NCBI GenBank assembly: GCA_907163375.1
Contig: CAJQUW010003174.1
Location: 620,001-684,000 of the forward strand
Length of the DNA stretch: 64,000 bases
Reading direction: 5' to 3'
Source of the DNA: Prostheceraeus crozeri
Taxonomy: Eukaryota; Platyhelminthes; Polycladida; Euryleptidae
Shown: piece after piece, positions 22,001 through 35,177 of the stretch
How the letters are laid out: every line of letters starts with the position of its first letter
Numbering within the stretch: the stretch's first letter is position 1
The notes under the pieces: generated by a model
The model's database searches: none
What the model saw: only the letters and a program-made list of their open reading frames with translations
Told to the model about the DNA's origin: nothing
Position numbers and translations under genes: made by a program

Positions 22001-24979
22001 TGCCAGTCTGCAACAACGCATAATGTGTGTACGATAACCAGATCTACTTATTGTTATAGTTTATGCCTGCATGTGAAAAGAAAACTTATTATTAAGTCAT
22101 AGACATTTAGACACATGTCTATCTGAATTCACAAGTTGTATTGTACAGTGCATCGTTCAAAATACTCGTCTAAGAATTCAAAACATCGCCTAGTAATGCT
22201 CAGTCTACACTAGCCTAAGCATACTATCAGTAAATACACCAAGCTTGCTAATACCGGGATGACAAAAATCACGGGATCCTGGGATCAGAACAAGTCGAGA
22301 TTTTGAAAACCCTATTGAAAACTCCACCGTTTATTCACCAAAAGTTATCAAGTTGTGTGCAGATGACCGCTAAAAACTTTGTTTTTCCCAACAGATAGCG
22401 CAATTGTGCCAATTCTGGTAAAAATATAAACTGAGTGACATTGCACCAAATGCTGTCCAAATTCGAAAAAATGATATCATCTGAAAGCTCAACATGAGCC
22501 TGATTCAATGGTGATAATCTTGATTTTGTACTCGTACATTGCATAGTTTCGTCCGTAGGCATCAGTGAATAAATTAACTAAATATTCACACTTTCAAGTC
22601 TGCTGACCACAGCTGACCAGACACAACCTAATCCCTCTACCAAATCAAAGTGCTACCCTGCTTCACTAGGATTGTAAACGTCAATGACAAAGAGAATAAG
22701 TTGTTGATTTCGCATATGTGACCCTTAATCTCCTTGTTCAAGGAGCTGAGATCATTGTAGAGAACATTATCGTTCGAGGAAACTCTCTCCAACACAGTAA
22801 TCTGTTGCGGTCATTATAGCCCGTCAATCACTCACATGTTTCAAATTTAGAGTCACATTTGTATTCCTATTTTTTTCTTTATGAGCAGTTTTTTTCGACG
22901 ACAAGCGTTGGTCTAGCTTCGTGTACGACGGCTAGCTTTTGCGCATAATTCCTTCAGGCGAGGGGTCTGTGTAGTGAAGAACGACTGGTTGATGAAATCG
23001 CCGACATAAGCATAATACAAATGACTTTAAATAGCAAAGTCATGGGATATCACTGGCTGAATCACGCAGCGCATTTATGGAACCTCAACGGGAATCTCTC
23101 AATCTTCCGACCTTCAACCTTCATTGGCGAGCGCTGGTGATACGATAAATTCAAAGTCATCAACTTCTCTAACATTCGTCGAAGACATATATATGGAAAT
23201 TTACCCATTTTACTATTTGCAATGCATTCGTTACTGCGATAAAATGAAAATTAGCATAATGCAGGGAAAGCCGAGTTATGGACAATGCTCAAGCACTTTT
23301 ACTACCACACACACAATCCTCTGTGAATACATATCTGATGGGCCAGGCCCGGTTCCCACTATGTATTTTATGTGGCTACTGGCAACTAAATCAAAGCGTC
23401 AAGATAAAATGAATAAATATGACTCAAAAACACAACAATTGATGTCACTATACAATACATCCTCGAACAATAACCACAGCCACTGAAGTGTCTTTCTCGG
23501 CTTCACTCACCGCTCGTTCTATATTTTGATGCCTGACAAGCATAATACAACACTCGAAGGGTCTGGGGCCTGCATGCGGTCATTGCGCGGTAGTAGCCGC
23601 TTCTACTACTCAAGAATGGGTAGACGAGGTGCAGAACTTCATGAATTTGCATTTTGAATTTTCACACATTGCTGCACGTGACTTTCTCAAACAACAAAAT
23701 TGCTTCATCAATAGTGAGAGTCGTGTTTCTGACATGCTGCTGATTAATTTTGCATTCTTATAAAATAACAAGTGAAAGAAATTTTCAGTCACTAAGTAAC
23801 ATTGATAGTAACGTTGTATGACAATCTGCCTTCGCTCCTAATGTATGTTATGTATCTTTTGTGCATTATGTGCACATTGTCCGTTTCTTAGTGCACACAT
23901 ATTCAAGCCCCGACCAGTCATCAGTGTCAGTGTCCAATTTTGTTTAAATCTAACCAAGCATGTATAGAACTCATCAATGTCTAGGGAATCACCATATGCA
24001 AATAGTAGTTCGCTAATTCAAAAAGGTAGTACATACTGAATATACAAAGCACTTACAGCGCATCATAAAGCAGACATTCTCAACATTATCCTGTGTGCTA
24101 AGCAAAATTCATCGTGACTACGTCTGCATATTCAATGCTATGATCCTCTAAGTAGAAAAATTAAAGCTCTTGACGCATTTGAAATGCAAATTTCTATCAG
24201 ACGAGGATAAAATAGCTATAAAATTCAATCATTTTTGCTAAGAGGACAATTTTAAAAGGGCGAAATACTGAAGGGATACTCTAATATTGCTTTATAGGTT
24301 ATCTTCGCATGCAGTCAAACAGATAATCATGAGATTCACTATAATAAAGAAATGCATTTGTCCTCAGCTGCATCTCTGTGAAAGAATGGTCATGAGAGAA
24401 TCTCGCATCGATGATTCCGCGCTTTTTTTCGACACTTAATACAGCGTTAAAATGTTGAGCACACACAACTTTCTCTATAGTTACAAATGAGATCTCTAAT
24501 GCAAATTTGCGAATAAACCAAGACCTCATTAGCATCCCTCCTCCTCAGACACACCCTGAAGCGTAAGACAAGATGAAACAGAAAGTCCAGTTTCAAGTTT
24601 TGGTTCTACTGAAAATGCAATTAAAAGCATTTCAAATGGATTTAACTTCCTTAACTTGTCATTTTAAGATCCATTTTATTTATCAGAAATAAATAGGCAT
24701 ACACGTACACTGTCTGAGTTGGCATTACAATTCACGATATTTGCAATGAAAACACAGCGTGCTAGTCAATTCTATCAGAAGGTTTCAAAAATCAATTGAC
24801 CGTTGAAAATAGGTGCATGCACTGACTAGTGGTCACGAATATTTGCGATTTAATAAATTTGTAGATTTCAATTACAATTCGCAGATATTGCCAACTTGTC
24901 TCATGAATGATGATAACAACTGAAATTTGATTAGAATGTTATGAAATGAAATATCAGTAAAATATGCTTTCAGTCAAAA
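19049..24979. other. No recognisable gene; two CCCGGGAT-rich clusters
   Basis: AT-rich DNA with only short frames. Two clusters of a GC-rich motif stand out: ATCCCGGGATT-like repeats at 21478-21542 and ACCGGGAT/CACGGGATCC at 22253-22290, about 0.75 kb apart. They may be ends of an unidentified element. Frames at 23124-23486 and elsewhere show no known domain. Confidence 0.4.
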
Positions 24980-25531
24980 TCTCACACATTCAGATCTGTA
25001 GATCCTATTGTCTTGTAGACTTGCGGCAGACTTGTGCCTTGCGGGCCTTGTGTGCAACGTAAGAGGTGGGTGCTACCAAGGAGTGCTGACTTCAGCAAAG
25101 CGGGTATATGGTCCTTGTGAATTAATGTACGTATGGGAAGAATGCTCCGAGGACAAAACAGCTGTTTGTGTGTTCCCCGGCATACTTCAAGCAAAAGTAC
25201 TTCGTCATTTTTTCGTTCTCGTTCTCTTGTTTGTCACAATCATCAGGAAGCCTATTATGAGTGCTTTCTTCTAGATCTTGCCCGCCACTATCATGTCCGG
25301 CCCTCTTGCTTGTATATGGGCCAACTGATCCGTGCGTATTCCGAAGTCCCTCAAGATCTCGGTTTCTCGTGTCTCTATCACTGTTTTAGACTCAGATTTC
25401 CATTCTTCCACTCTGATTCCTACTTCCTTGAAAATTGTCCTGTGAATGGATTTTGCCGCCTCATTGTGTCTGCGCAAGGTTGATCTAAGCATGTAATTGA
25501 ATGTAAACGTGGATGAAAGTCCAAATCTCAA
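24980..25531 (-). pseudogene. 3'-terminal fragment of a LINE ORF2
   Basis: The minus strand reads ETEILRDFGIRTDQLAHIQARGPDMIVAGK, then (after a stop) KKALIIGFLMIVTNKRTRTKK, and further on LLKSALLGSTHLLR. This is the pattern of the region downstream of the RT in several invertebrate LINEs (ILWDF..QTD..I.ARRPD, then IID..VP.D, then LQK.ALLG.A.ILR). Stops and frame changes show decay and no RT domain remains. Assignment rests on remembered motif layout, not a search. Confidence 0.55.
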
Positions 25532-25923
25532 GTCTAAGGTTCAGTAAAACAATAGCAAAAATTCAACAAACTGTTTAATACATAAACATAGGCATTGATG
25601 AAAAGAAGTATGCTCTCTTACGTCTGCATAATGCATATTGCAGTGTATAGATCTACATAACTTTGTTTCTGATTGGTCTCTTTTAACTTACATCTGAGAA
25701 AGCATCAGACATCAATTTTCAATAGTCATCATTCTTTATTGTAATGATTAATTATCTGTCTTAATTTAATATGCAGTGTAGCTATCATAGCTAGTGCAAT
25801 CAGCCTGCTTGAAGAAATCGTATCGAGAAAGAAAGCGTGTTTAGATAAGCACGGGTAAGTTGTTCACAGGTGACAAGCTTCAATTGACAATCAACAGACA
25901 TCCTGATGAATTACTGGCCACAC

Positions 25924-26159
25924 CGGCGCTGTGGCCTTGTGGTAGAGTGTTCGCTCTGCGTCCAGGACACCTTGGTTCAAATCTTGGTCGGGTCAAACCT
26001 AAGACTTTTAAAATAGGTACACTCTGCATTCTTGCTAAACACTCAGCACGAAAAAGAATGAGAGTGGTAAATGACAACTCGGCCACATGGAAGAAAGGCT
26101 CCGCGCTTAATGTGCTTCCGAGTATAAACAACGTTCATTTATTTATTTATTCTACTTAG
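25924..26159 (+). repeat. tRNA-derived SINE
   Basis: The tRNA-like head has an A box TGGCCTTGTGGTAGAG and B box GGTTCAAATCTTGG. The ~150-bp body ends in a TTTATTTATTTATTC simple tail. The frames on both strands across it are by-products of the SINE. The head differs from the SINEs at 2.5 and 3.2 kb, so more than one SINE family is present. Confidence 0.65.
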
Positions 26160-26379
26160 TGGTAATTAATGTATTATGGAACTGACATTTTCATTGCAGA
26201 AACAGTAAATGACAAGTGATCCAATAGAATATTTTATTTTGGAGCCTTATAACTGATTAAGACTCGCATTTGATCAATCTGAAAGAACACAGCCTCTGTT
26301 TCTCCTATTATTCCTCCACACTTTCTCCCTTTCAGTCATGTCAATCTCAACATCTATTGCTTTTGTTATAGGTATTATG

Positions 26380-26890
26380 TAGGCCAACACCCAGCATTAG
26401 ACTGCTGGTTCCCTAGTCGCTGTTTACAAAAAGGGTAGAGTCATATTTCTTATGCGATAATGAAATGGCACACACCACACACGATCTGCGGTCAAACAAT
26501 AAGTCGTCACTGAATAAGCAGTGAGTCTCAGACAGCAGCCAGTGGCGTGCGTGTCATACACATCGAGTTCTTCGCTCGGCCGCACTTCACTGTCGCAGTA
26601 CCATTCATTGATAAATCCTACAAAGGATGGAGTGCATCAAATTTCTCACGCCTCCCAAATCCTAAGCAGAGAATCTGACGGACCAACATTAACGAGAAAA
26701 CGTGGGCGCAATGATCTGAATTCTTCGAATCTGAAGGAATCGTGACAATCGAAGCATTATGGAGGAATTCACAGAAATCCGCAAACAACGCACGACTGTC
26801 CTTCCTGTCTCTGTAAGGTATTAGGAAATCCTCCTACTTTCCTTTTGCCCACTTACTAAGTTCCAGCATGTGCAGCATGTTCCAGCATGT
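26380..26890 (-). repeat. Dispersed repeat R1, copy 2 (inverted)
   Basis: The reverse complement matches the 47.7-kb copy over its full length: ACATGCTGGAACTTAGTAAG, GATTCGAAGAATTCA, AATGTTGG.CCGTCAGATTC, TTTATCAATGAATGG, CTGGCTGCTGT.TGAGACTCAC and CATTTCATTATCGCATA in order. These two define a longer subtype than the copies at 0.2, 45.9 and 57.2 kb. Confidence 0.75.
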
Positions 26891-29800
26891 GGCATCGTTT
26901 TAAATCAGTTTGTATTTCTAGTAACCTGAATAAGTTAAACAATCTATTTATGCGATGTCAATACTATTTGTCGCATCGCATTTCTATCCTCAGTGTCATG
27001 ATTTTTTAGAAGTAATGGGAATTTTGAATTTGAGATTTTCATTCATTGTGACTTCTATAAAAACAAAAATTTAGTTAGTGATGCAACGACAATAGTGGTA
27101 CAAAATAATAATAATATCAACTTTCATTGGCTCACAAATCGTGTAAGTGATATTCGGCAAGCGCTGGTAAACTTTCACGATAACATGCAAAGTGATTCGG
27201 TTCAGCCCGTCGGTACTAAAAAAAAGTGGTGTTGCATAAAAAGCAATGAAAAAGTTATGGATTGAATTATGTTCCAAAAGCTTTGGAAATGTGCTGTTAA
27301 ATAAATTGAAGGATATTTCTACTCAACCAATCACAACAATTGTTCGAAATGAGACCCGTGCGCTGATGCACATGCTTCACAGCTCTTGAAGAAAGTGGTG
27401 TACACAGGTCTTATTGAAGAGTTGTCACTGGAATCCAACACTCAATTCGATCTTTCAGCTCCTGAGCGGATTCTGGAGATGTCCCGTGCGCATCCGCATA
27501 ACAAAAATCGTACATCACCAAATCAGAACTTCGAGACAAGCAATTCCGATGACCACCTCTACCTATCCAGCGATGTGAAGCAGTGTTCTTGCAGCATGAC
27601 TGATGTGAGCCGAAGCTCCATCTTGTTGGTAGATCAATTTCTCCGAAGAACTGGAGTCATTGTTTGTTGAAGAAGATCACAATGTTTTTCATTAGTTTTC
27701 ATTCATCCCATATCTTGATACACAATGCCGAAATGAAGAATTAGGGGGATGATAGAGCGTTTCTCTTTCATGTATTGCAAGTTTTCCTTCGCGTGATAGA
27801 CTTGACCAAATACATTGACATTGACATTTACATGTATTTAAATGTAAATGTAAAGTCACCTTAAGAATAAAAGCCAATAACACGTTGTTCAACGTTCTTC
27901 GTGTTCACCACGGTTCACTGTGGTTCTACCAAAATACCAAATCTTCAAAGCCTCCCTTCTTTCCTTGTCCTTTAGTTCTTAAAACTTCATTTAAGTCCTG
28001 TATTTTACTCTTTGCTTGATGACACTTCTTCCGCGAGAGACACCGTCCACTTTCGCAATACCCCTAACTTCTTAATTCTGCTTTATTTTAACAATTCTGC
28101 TTGAAAAGGTCCATTTTTCTCTTGCCAGGACCACCGAAATCTTTCCAACACCTCCGATACCGAATCTACAATGTTTCTCTCTAAGACTGCAGATCAACTT
28201 CTTTGGTGTCTCACAGACACAGCTGTCTTTCTTTTCTTTTTGCTGGTTTTGTCTTCTTCGATTTCTTACATTCTGACAGAGGAATTTCTTTTGCATACTG
28301 AAGTCAGGGAAATCCATCGACATAAAATCAAACTTGGACTGAATTGTTATGGAAGTTAAAAATTGTTATTTGAAAAATAGACATGAAACAAAAAACAGAT
28401 TAAAAATCTTTAGATGAAACTTAGATGAGTGATAAAAAGGGATTTCAGGACTCAACAAAACTGAATTTGCCGTTTAAGTGCCGAAAACCATATACCGGGC
28501 AATAATTGATACCGACATGGTTAAAAATAAAACACCATTAATAGAATACAATAACCAGTTAATGTTCCAAGGAATATCTGAAACCATTAGTTGCCTGCAA
28601 CCATTTGGGGATACAGTTTTTTATTTTTTTTTTAGAGGAAAGAGAGAGAGGAAGAGAGAAAATCTCCTGGACCGAAAATATCACATGTTTTTCCCTTGAA
28701 TGACGGAGTTTGCACCGACTACTCATACGTTCAAGCCGTTTTATCTGTGTCCAGCTTGTTTGCCTCACGCATGACTTTTTTTGATGACATTTAACTCATA
28801 ACTAGACTTTTATACATTCCTTATTATCGAACCCTTGTGCTTGATTAACATGAAGTTCTTAAAAAATATTCATTTTCTATTATAGAAACGATGAACTATG
28901 ACCATACAGAACCAATATTGTAATATTATGTAATTTCTATGTATAGAACGAAAAACATTTGAAAGTATTTTTTGATAGTTTCTATATTAATTGTTGAAAG
29001 ATATCTGCATAGGTGTGATGTTATATCTAGATGTCTATCTTTAGATCCATTTCTGCGCAACTGAAATTAACATAGACATAATAGAGGGGCCACAATGATA
29101 TCTGGTAGTCTATGTGAGTGGCAGGCAAATATAGATGCCGATAGCTAAATCTATTAGATGACCATAGCGCGTTCGATAATAGTTATACAGTGTTTGATAT
29201 GAAAATCGACAGTGTAGGATTTAGACCACTTTATTGGGCACCATCAGTTATAGAATGATCGGTACATTATCAAGCTACATGAATGTCTCTACACGAACAG
29301 ATGACCGCTCAGCTCAGCCACAATCAAATTTCCACAACAACGTTTTATTTCAGATGATTTCATGTAATTCCAGATGTTAATATTTGCGTCATCTCAGAAA
29401 CAAAAATGCACAGATTCCATTTTTTCGTAATAACAGAAAATGAAGAGTCTAAATATTTTCTATGATTACATTTAACGTTCATCCCTCATAAGATGTTAAT
29501 TCCAATATCTAAACTTACTTTCTTCTTTTTTTGTCAATAGAGTAATGACAAGCAGAGGCTGTTTTGTTCTTAATAACATCTCGAAAGTCTTACTCAGGCA
29601 AGACTATCCTCATGGGGAATACTTAAATTAGAAGCCGAATTGGGATTGCAACAGATAAAGAAAACAGATATCAGAAATAGAAAGTGCGTAGAATAGTTGG
29701 AAAATTCATCACAAAATTTAGCCTATACAATTATCATATTTTAGCAAGAACTACTTGCTCATGACATTTGCCAGAATATTCAATTCATGATGATTTTCAG

Positions 29801-30772
29801 GCAAAGATGGTAACAACAGATGCTTGTAATAGAAATGTAAACCCACAAATTGCAATTTGCATTTAGTGTTTTTACTAGTATTTTAATCATTTTCGGATTT
29901 CATCAAATCGGTCACCTTGTTACTATGCAGAATTTGCACTCCATCTATTTCAAAAAACTGAATTACTTTGCATCTGTTGAAATTGATGGCAATGTTCTAA
30001 GTAGTAATGTTCTTTGATGAGTTATGGCATGAAAGCGTTTTAGGCAATATTTATTGCAGATTTGATTGCATTACGATAGTTAAGTGGCGGTGGTTAGAGA
30101 TTTGCAAAAGTAGATGTACAGAATATTGTGTGTAGTGTGCTGCTATCTTAGGTAAGCTGCATATTCTACAAAACAGTGCTCATCGAAACGAATAATACAC
30201 CAAAGTATTGTCATCAAATTAGAAAGGGCTTACATTCGGCGATACAAGGTAAATAATTAAATTATAAATTATTCGTACCGCACAGGAAGTGAATCCACGG
30301 TGAAAAATGAGAGTAAAGCACAGTGAATATACATGTAGATGCGAATAATATTCAAATGATGGGTAACCTGTTCCAATATGAGTAGAATTAGGAAAAGAAT
30401 TAAATACTAGAGAGAAATCCTGCCGGTGTGCCACACTATGGGTTGGACTGTGCAGTGATTGCCATATTTGCTTGTATGATGACTAAATCCACAGGTCTGG
30501 TCGCTCAGATTCTTATATGTAATTATTGCGCCACCATAAAATTCAATGCTTTGATTGAGAGGAAGATGAAGTCGCAGATAGCGATAAGAATTTTATCTCT
30601 CCAAAGGATCTATGTGGCGCTCCGTACAGGTTGAACAGCTAAAACTGTCGACAAAACCTTAGGGAGTTATTTCTACCTTACTTTTGATGATGAAACAGAT
30701 TACCTAATCGAAAACATGTGCAATTGAGGTTGTCAGCAATAACTTGGGTAGAGATTCACGTTTCAGCCCCTG
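26891..30772. other. No recognisable gene
   Basis: AT-rich DNA with short unrelated frames. A small imperfect palindrome around ATTTACATGTATTTAAATGTAAAT lies near 27,830. Nothing else is supported. Confidence 0.45.
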
Positions 30773-31044
30773 CACTGTAAACTGCGCAGTGCCAAAGCTA
30801 CCTACGAAAGCGATGTACAAAACGAGAGTAACAAAATGTACGAAAGCGCTATTGTTCGTGCTCATACACTACGAAAGCAATTGGCTTTCCTATTGGATTA
30901 TTTTTTTCATCCAGCTAACAGCCAATCGCTTTCGTAGACTATGAGCACGAACAATAGCGCTTCCGTACATTTTGTATTTTTTAGTTTTGTACATCGGTTT
31001 CGTAGTCAAAATCAGTCAGTTTTCGTGCTCTACAGTTTACAGTG
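30773..31044. mobile_element. Palindromic MITE with CACTGTAAAC ends
   Basis: 272 bp beginning CACTGTAAACTG and ending CAGTTTACAGTG. Long internal arms are also inverted: GTACGAAAGCGCTATTGTTC near 30,840 pairs with GAACAATAGCGCTTCCGTAC near 30,950. The whole element could fold into a hairpin. The outermost ten bases match the unrelated MITE pair at 60.2 and 61.2 kb. A target duplication is not clear. Confidence 0.8.
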
Positions 31045-32344
31045 TACTCTTGAATGCTCAATCTAACCCAAGCGGGCCCTGCTACATGAAAGCAGCCTCG
31101 AAATTGATTAAATTAATAAAAGCACAGAAAATTATTAAGAAACTGCTAAACAGAAAAATATCTCTATTTCAATGACGTTTCACTAGAAATGGTCAACTTT
31201 TAAGGTATGGTTAATTGTCTATTATTTAACTTGCCGAAAACTGACAGTGCTACTTGTGGTGCCACTATGTTTTTGCCATGTATTTGAGTCTATATATTTA
31301 TACGAGTATTATGCTCTGAAGGCACTATGCGCGTAAAGTCTATTGCTGTTATTCACACAGTAATTGCATGTACCGGTACATACTGCTAATTATAACTTCT
31401 TTTCAATAGTTAAGAAGTGATTTAAATGGATTAAGATGCTAAGTTTTGCATGCTCGATCTTCAAAAGTAATTTTAAATGTTGGTATCGAAAAATATTTTA
31501 TAAAATTTGAATTGATACCAGAAATTCGTAGAAGCCAAAAGCTAGAAAAAATACAGTCATAGCTATTATAGTTTCTGAACAATATCAACAAATACATGAC
31601 GTGTGCTCCGATATTCCCTGGGTAGGACAATGCTAAATTACAACTTCCACAGTTCTAGATTATGTGGTGTCTCATTTAATAACAGTTTATTGATTAATGA
31701 AATATATAAACGTTCCAATCCTTAATAATTGTGATGATATGAAATGAAATCTAATACTTCAGATGAATCAATTTTTCAATCAAGCAGTCAAGTGAATTTC
31801 TTTGAATTACTTTTAAAAGAGCATGTATTGAATTGAGACATCGATTTTTCCGCAACTTTCTTATGGGTCATTCTAACGTTATGCAGTCGACCCTCACGTC
31901 TGGGTTGGAGTGAGATTTGCTGAATCGGAACAAAAGATCAGACAGTCAGCTAATATCATTAATGTATTCATTTTGTCATCTATTGACATGATAATTTGGT
32001 ACTTCTCTTGCACTCCTCCATAAGTCTCAAATCAGCATTCAGTAGTGATACTATGTAAAAATTATGGCAATGTAGATTGAAGTAAAAGCGGTATTAATTG
32101 TTCTCACTTTGATTTGCTGATAGAATGCATGTGAATTTTCACAAACTCTCACCACAAACTTGGTTGACTATCCAAATCAATGTTGTTCACTAGCAAATAA
32201 AAAAACATAGCGGAGTCCTAAAAAACAAATCGATCCTATTCCAACTACGCTTCTCAAGCCTAGTAGTGACGCTTTCGCTCGTTACATCCTCTGCGTCTTG
32301 AACGAACCTCTCGAGACACTTTCCTTGACTCGCTGAGGCTTGCC
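31045..32344. other. No recognisable gene
   Basis: AT-rich DNA without supported features. GC content rises after about 32,230, just before the LINE relic, and probably belongs to its 5' part. Confidence 0.4.
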
Positions 32345-33303
32345 AACGACACGCCGGTTGCAAAGAAAGGCAATCTTAACCCTTTTGATCCAACCTCGTA
32401 TCGGCATTTATCTAACATATCTAACCTGACAAAGTTAACTGAGTGATTTGTTGTACGCCAATTTTATAGTAGGCCTCTCAGTAATGCTCTGCTACCATCC
32501 TTGCGGTGTGCCTACCGTTCTTTCTGCTCTTCGGAAGCTGCACTATAAAGGCTTCATCAGATATTTTTCAGAGGTCAACTTGGAAATATTTATACAAATT
32601 GCATTGTTGGATCTCTCCGCCACCTTTGACTGTGTCAATCATAAAAATCTTATTTAGCGACTTGAGATATCGCATGGCGTCCGTAATACATCTCTTAAAT
32701 TTGTCTCGCCATATTTGAATCACAAGGAGAAAGCCCATTTGTTCAGATTCCTTAAAATTTTCGCCAACCAACGTCTGACGTGGTGTTCCTCAAGGTTCAG
32801 TCCTCGAAACCCTCTTTTTCCTGATGTGCATGGCTAATCTGACAAAGATCATTGAGTACACGGTCTGCTCTATCATGTCTAGCAGACGTGATTCAAATTT
32901 TTGGCTTTTGCTCTCACCTGACACCGTCAATCACAGCAGTGGCTTCCGTGTTGCGGTTCTCGTGCATCACTTCTTACATGGTCAAGTTCCATCCCACCTT
33001 TCTTATTCTCTACACCTGGTGACTAGCCACCAATTTAGAAGTCGTCTGCGATCATCAGCAGTTGTGGATATCACAGTGCCTGCTGCCCGTCGAAACACGC
33101 TACGCGACAGAGCCGCCCCCATTGCTACTGCATTGGTGTGGAACAAAATCCCAGGTAACATTAGAGCTGTGCCATCCCTTCGTGTCTTCAAACGGACAGT
33201 AAAGAGAACTCTGGGTACATTATCCTGTTCGCAACTTCACTGCATTCCTTCTTTGTCTTCTTTCTCTGTAAGTTGCCCTGCAGCTCACACGAAATGCCAC
33301 TAA
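32345..33303 (+). pseudogene. CR1/Jockey-like LINE reverse-transcriptase relic
   Basis: Plus-strand pieces run in the correct LINE order, in shifting frames. These are KKGNLNPFDPTSYRHLSN and LTKLTE (RT fingers), then IALLDLSATFDCVNHKNL (motif A, 32610-32655). RGVPQGSVL.TLFFLM (motif B) lies near 32780. The C-terminal block has LVHHFLHGQVPSHLS, RDRAAPIATALVWNKIP and SLRVFKRTVKRTL (32950-33220), as seen at the ends of CR1/L2-type ORF2. Several frameshifts, a stop before motif B, and no preserved FADD box or endonuclease make it dead and internally deleted. Confidence 0.8.
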
Positions 33304-33324
33304 AAAATATCACTCAGAATAATA

Positions 33325-34530
33325 ATGTACAGAATCAGCAGTCATATGAATGGAAGTCAAACAGCAGAGCAAGCAGCCTTTAGAAAAAAGTACTCAACGG
33401 TGGATCATCTTCAAACGGTAGGCCAGATTCTCGAAAAATGCAGCGAATATCAGACACCGTTGCACATGGCTTTTATTGATTCCCAAAAGGCGTTCGATTC
33501 TATCAGCAATTTGGCTATGTGTTCAAAGCCGCAGATAGCCAAGAGTGAACACACCCTACATTAAGATTCTGAGAAATGTCTCTATGAGGAAGGAACATCA
33601 CAGATACTAACAGACAGGCTAGGTAACAAGTTCACAATTAAAAAAGAAGTTAGACAAGGCGATGCACTCTCACCGATGCTATTCACAGCTGTAGTAGAAG
33701 AAATTAAAAAAATTTAAAGTTGCCAACTTAGGAAACACGGGAATCAATGTAACTGGAGAAAAACTCAGCGATCTGCTTTTCACAGATGATGCTATATTGC
33801 TCTCAGATGATGCAGGAGAACTTGCAAAGATGCTTACGAGGAGGCATTAAAAGTGGAAATGAAGATAAGCATGAAGTAGACAAAAATTATGAGAAATGCT
33901 TGACACAGTGCGTAGAGACAATGAAATCATCGAAAATGTTGAAGAATACATATTGACAAAATATTCTTGGACAATTGATAATGCCCTCAAAAGAAACATG
34001 AATAAAGAAATAGACAGACGGATATCAGCTGGATGGCAAAGATTCGGTCAATACAGAGAATTCCTGAAGTATAAAACAGCACATATGTGTCTTAAAACAA
34101 AATAATAGACGGAGTAATTGTGACAGCAATGACATATGGACTTGGACACCTACCGGAGAGCGACAAAAAGTGACACAACGATCAATGGAAAGATCAATGC
34201 TGAACATCACCAGAATGGACAAATGGACAAATAAAGTGATTCGAGAGCACATTAAAGTGCAGGATGTCGTCTGCAAAGCACGCCAACTGACATTGCGGTT
34301 GGTAGGAACACATTGCGTGGATGCACAATAGCTGATTGGCAAATAAAACGACGAAGTAGACCCCAAAAGCAAGACGCAGAAGAACAGGAAGGCAAAAGAA
34401 GATATGAGGACAGAGCATCGAGAGCGGGACGGGTGGATTGTGGATGCGAGAGGCACAAGACCGAAGATGATGTGAACATTTGTGGAGGCTATCTACGTGC
34501 ATTGGCATGAAGAAGAAGAAGAAGAATGTG
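33325..34530 (+). pseudogene. RTE-like LINE reverse-transcriptase relic
   Basis: Blocks in order: EQAAFRKKYSTVDHLQTV, LHMAFIDSQKAFDSI (motif A, near 33465), FTIKKEVRQGDALSPMLF (motif B, near 33630), LSDLLFTDDAILLSDDAGEL (the catalytic ADD-type box as TDD, near 33765). Further on, VIREHIKVQDVVCKARQL occupies the usual position of the C-terminal helix-rich block. The 3' end is the simple repeat (GAA)n at 34508-34530, typical of RTE elements. At least four frameshifts or stops make it non-functional. It abuts the CR1-like relic by about 20 bp. Confidence 0.75.
34508..34530 (+). repeat. (GAA)n 3' tail of the RTE relic
   Basis: Five consecutive GAA-type triplets close the RTE-like relic. RTE LINEs commonly end in short tandem repeats rather than poly-A. 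Confidence 0.6.
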
Positions 34531-35174
34531 TCATCATCCTGCATCCATTCATAGAAATCATGTGATGTATGATTTTTGATTGGTTCTCATGAATGTGGAT
34601 CTGTACTGACGTCGTGACCAACTGTTGATGATTTAACAAAGAGCATTAAGTCAAAAATATTGAAATTAATTGTTTTGCCAATATGGAGCTAGTATTCTGA
34701 ACATTGAGACATTCCATTGAGACATTCAGCCATTGAATGTCAACACACAATCAGTCACATTGATTTTTCATCTGAAAATGTGCCTTCCTGTTTTGCATTC
34801 TCTCAATTTATTTTCAGTTGATAGGTAATGAGTAATCCCGTATAGTAGACACGTGCCTACATGTGACATGTAATGTGGGAATTTTGCGCATTCGAGAAAT
34901 TGATGCTTATAAATGGGCCAAAAACAAATGGAATCTAAACGAAAAATGAATCAAACAGAATAAACAAGAAAAATGAAGGCTGAAACTAAATTTTGCAATT
35001 TTTAATACTTCCCTTATCAAATTCATTGTACAGCAAAGAGTTGAAATAATGAGACCGGTCATTTTCCAAACACACGGCATGATGTGCAATACCATGTAGC
35101 ATATTAAGTGAAATTTCAGCTGGTGTTCATTAAATACCACTTTCATCACATTACTAGAAACTGACATGAATAGC
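34531..35174. other. No recognisable gene
   Basis: AT-rich DNA between the RTE relic and the minisatellite. The minus-strand frame from 35329 only reads through minisatellite units and then into unrelated DNA. Confidence 0.4.
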
Positions 35175-35177
35175 TGC

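Noticed and set aside
23470-23540. hAT C-terminal dimerisation-like stretch (ATEVSFSASL)
   Set aside because: Only a few residues resemble the family, a stop follows, and the surrounding frames give nothing further.
27386-27670. Possible transposase fragment in a 94-codon frame
   Set aside because: No catalytic motif, TIR or neighbouring element supports it.
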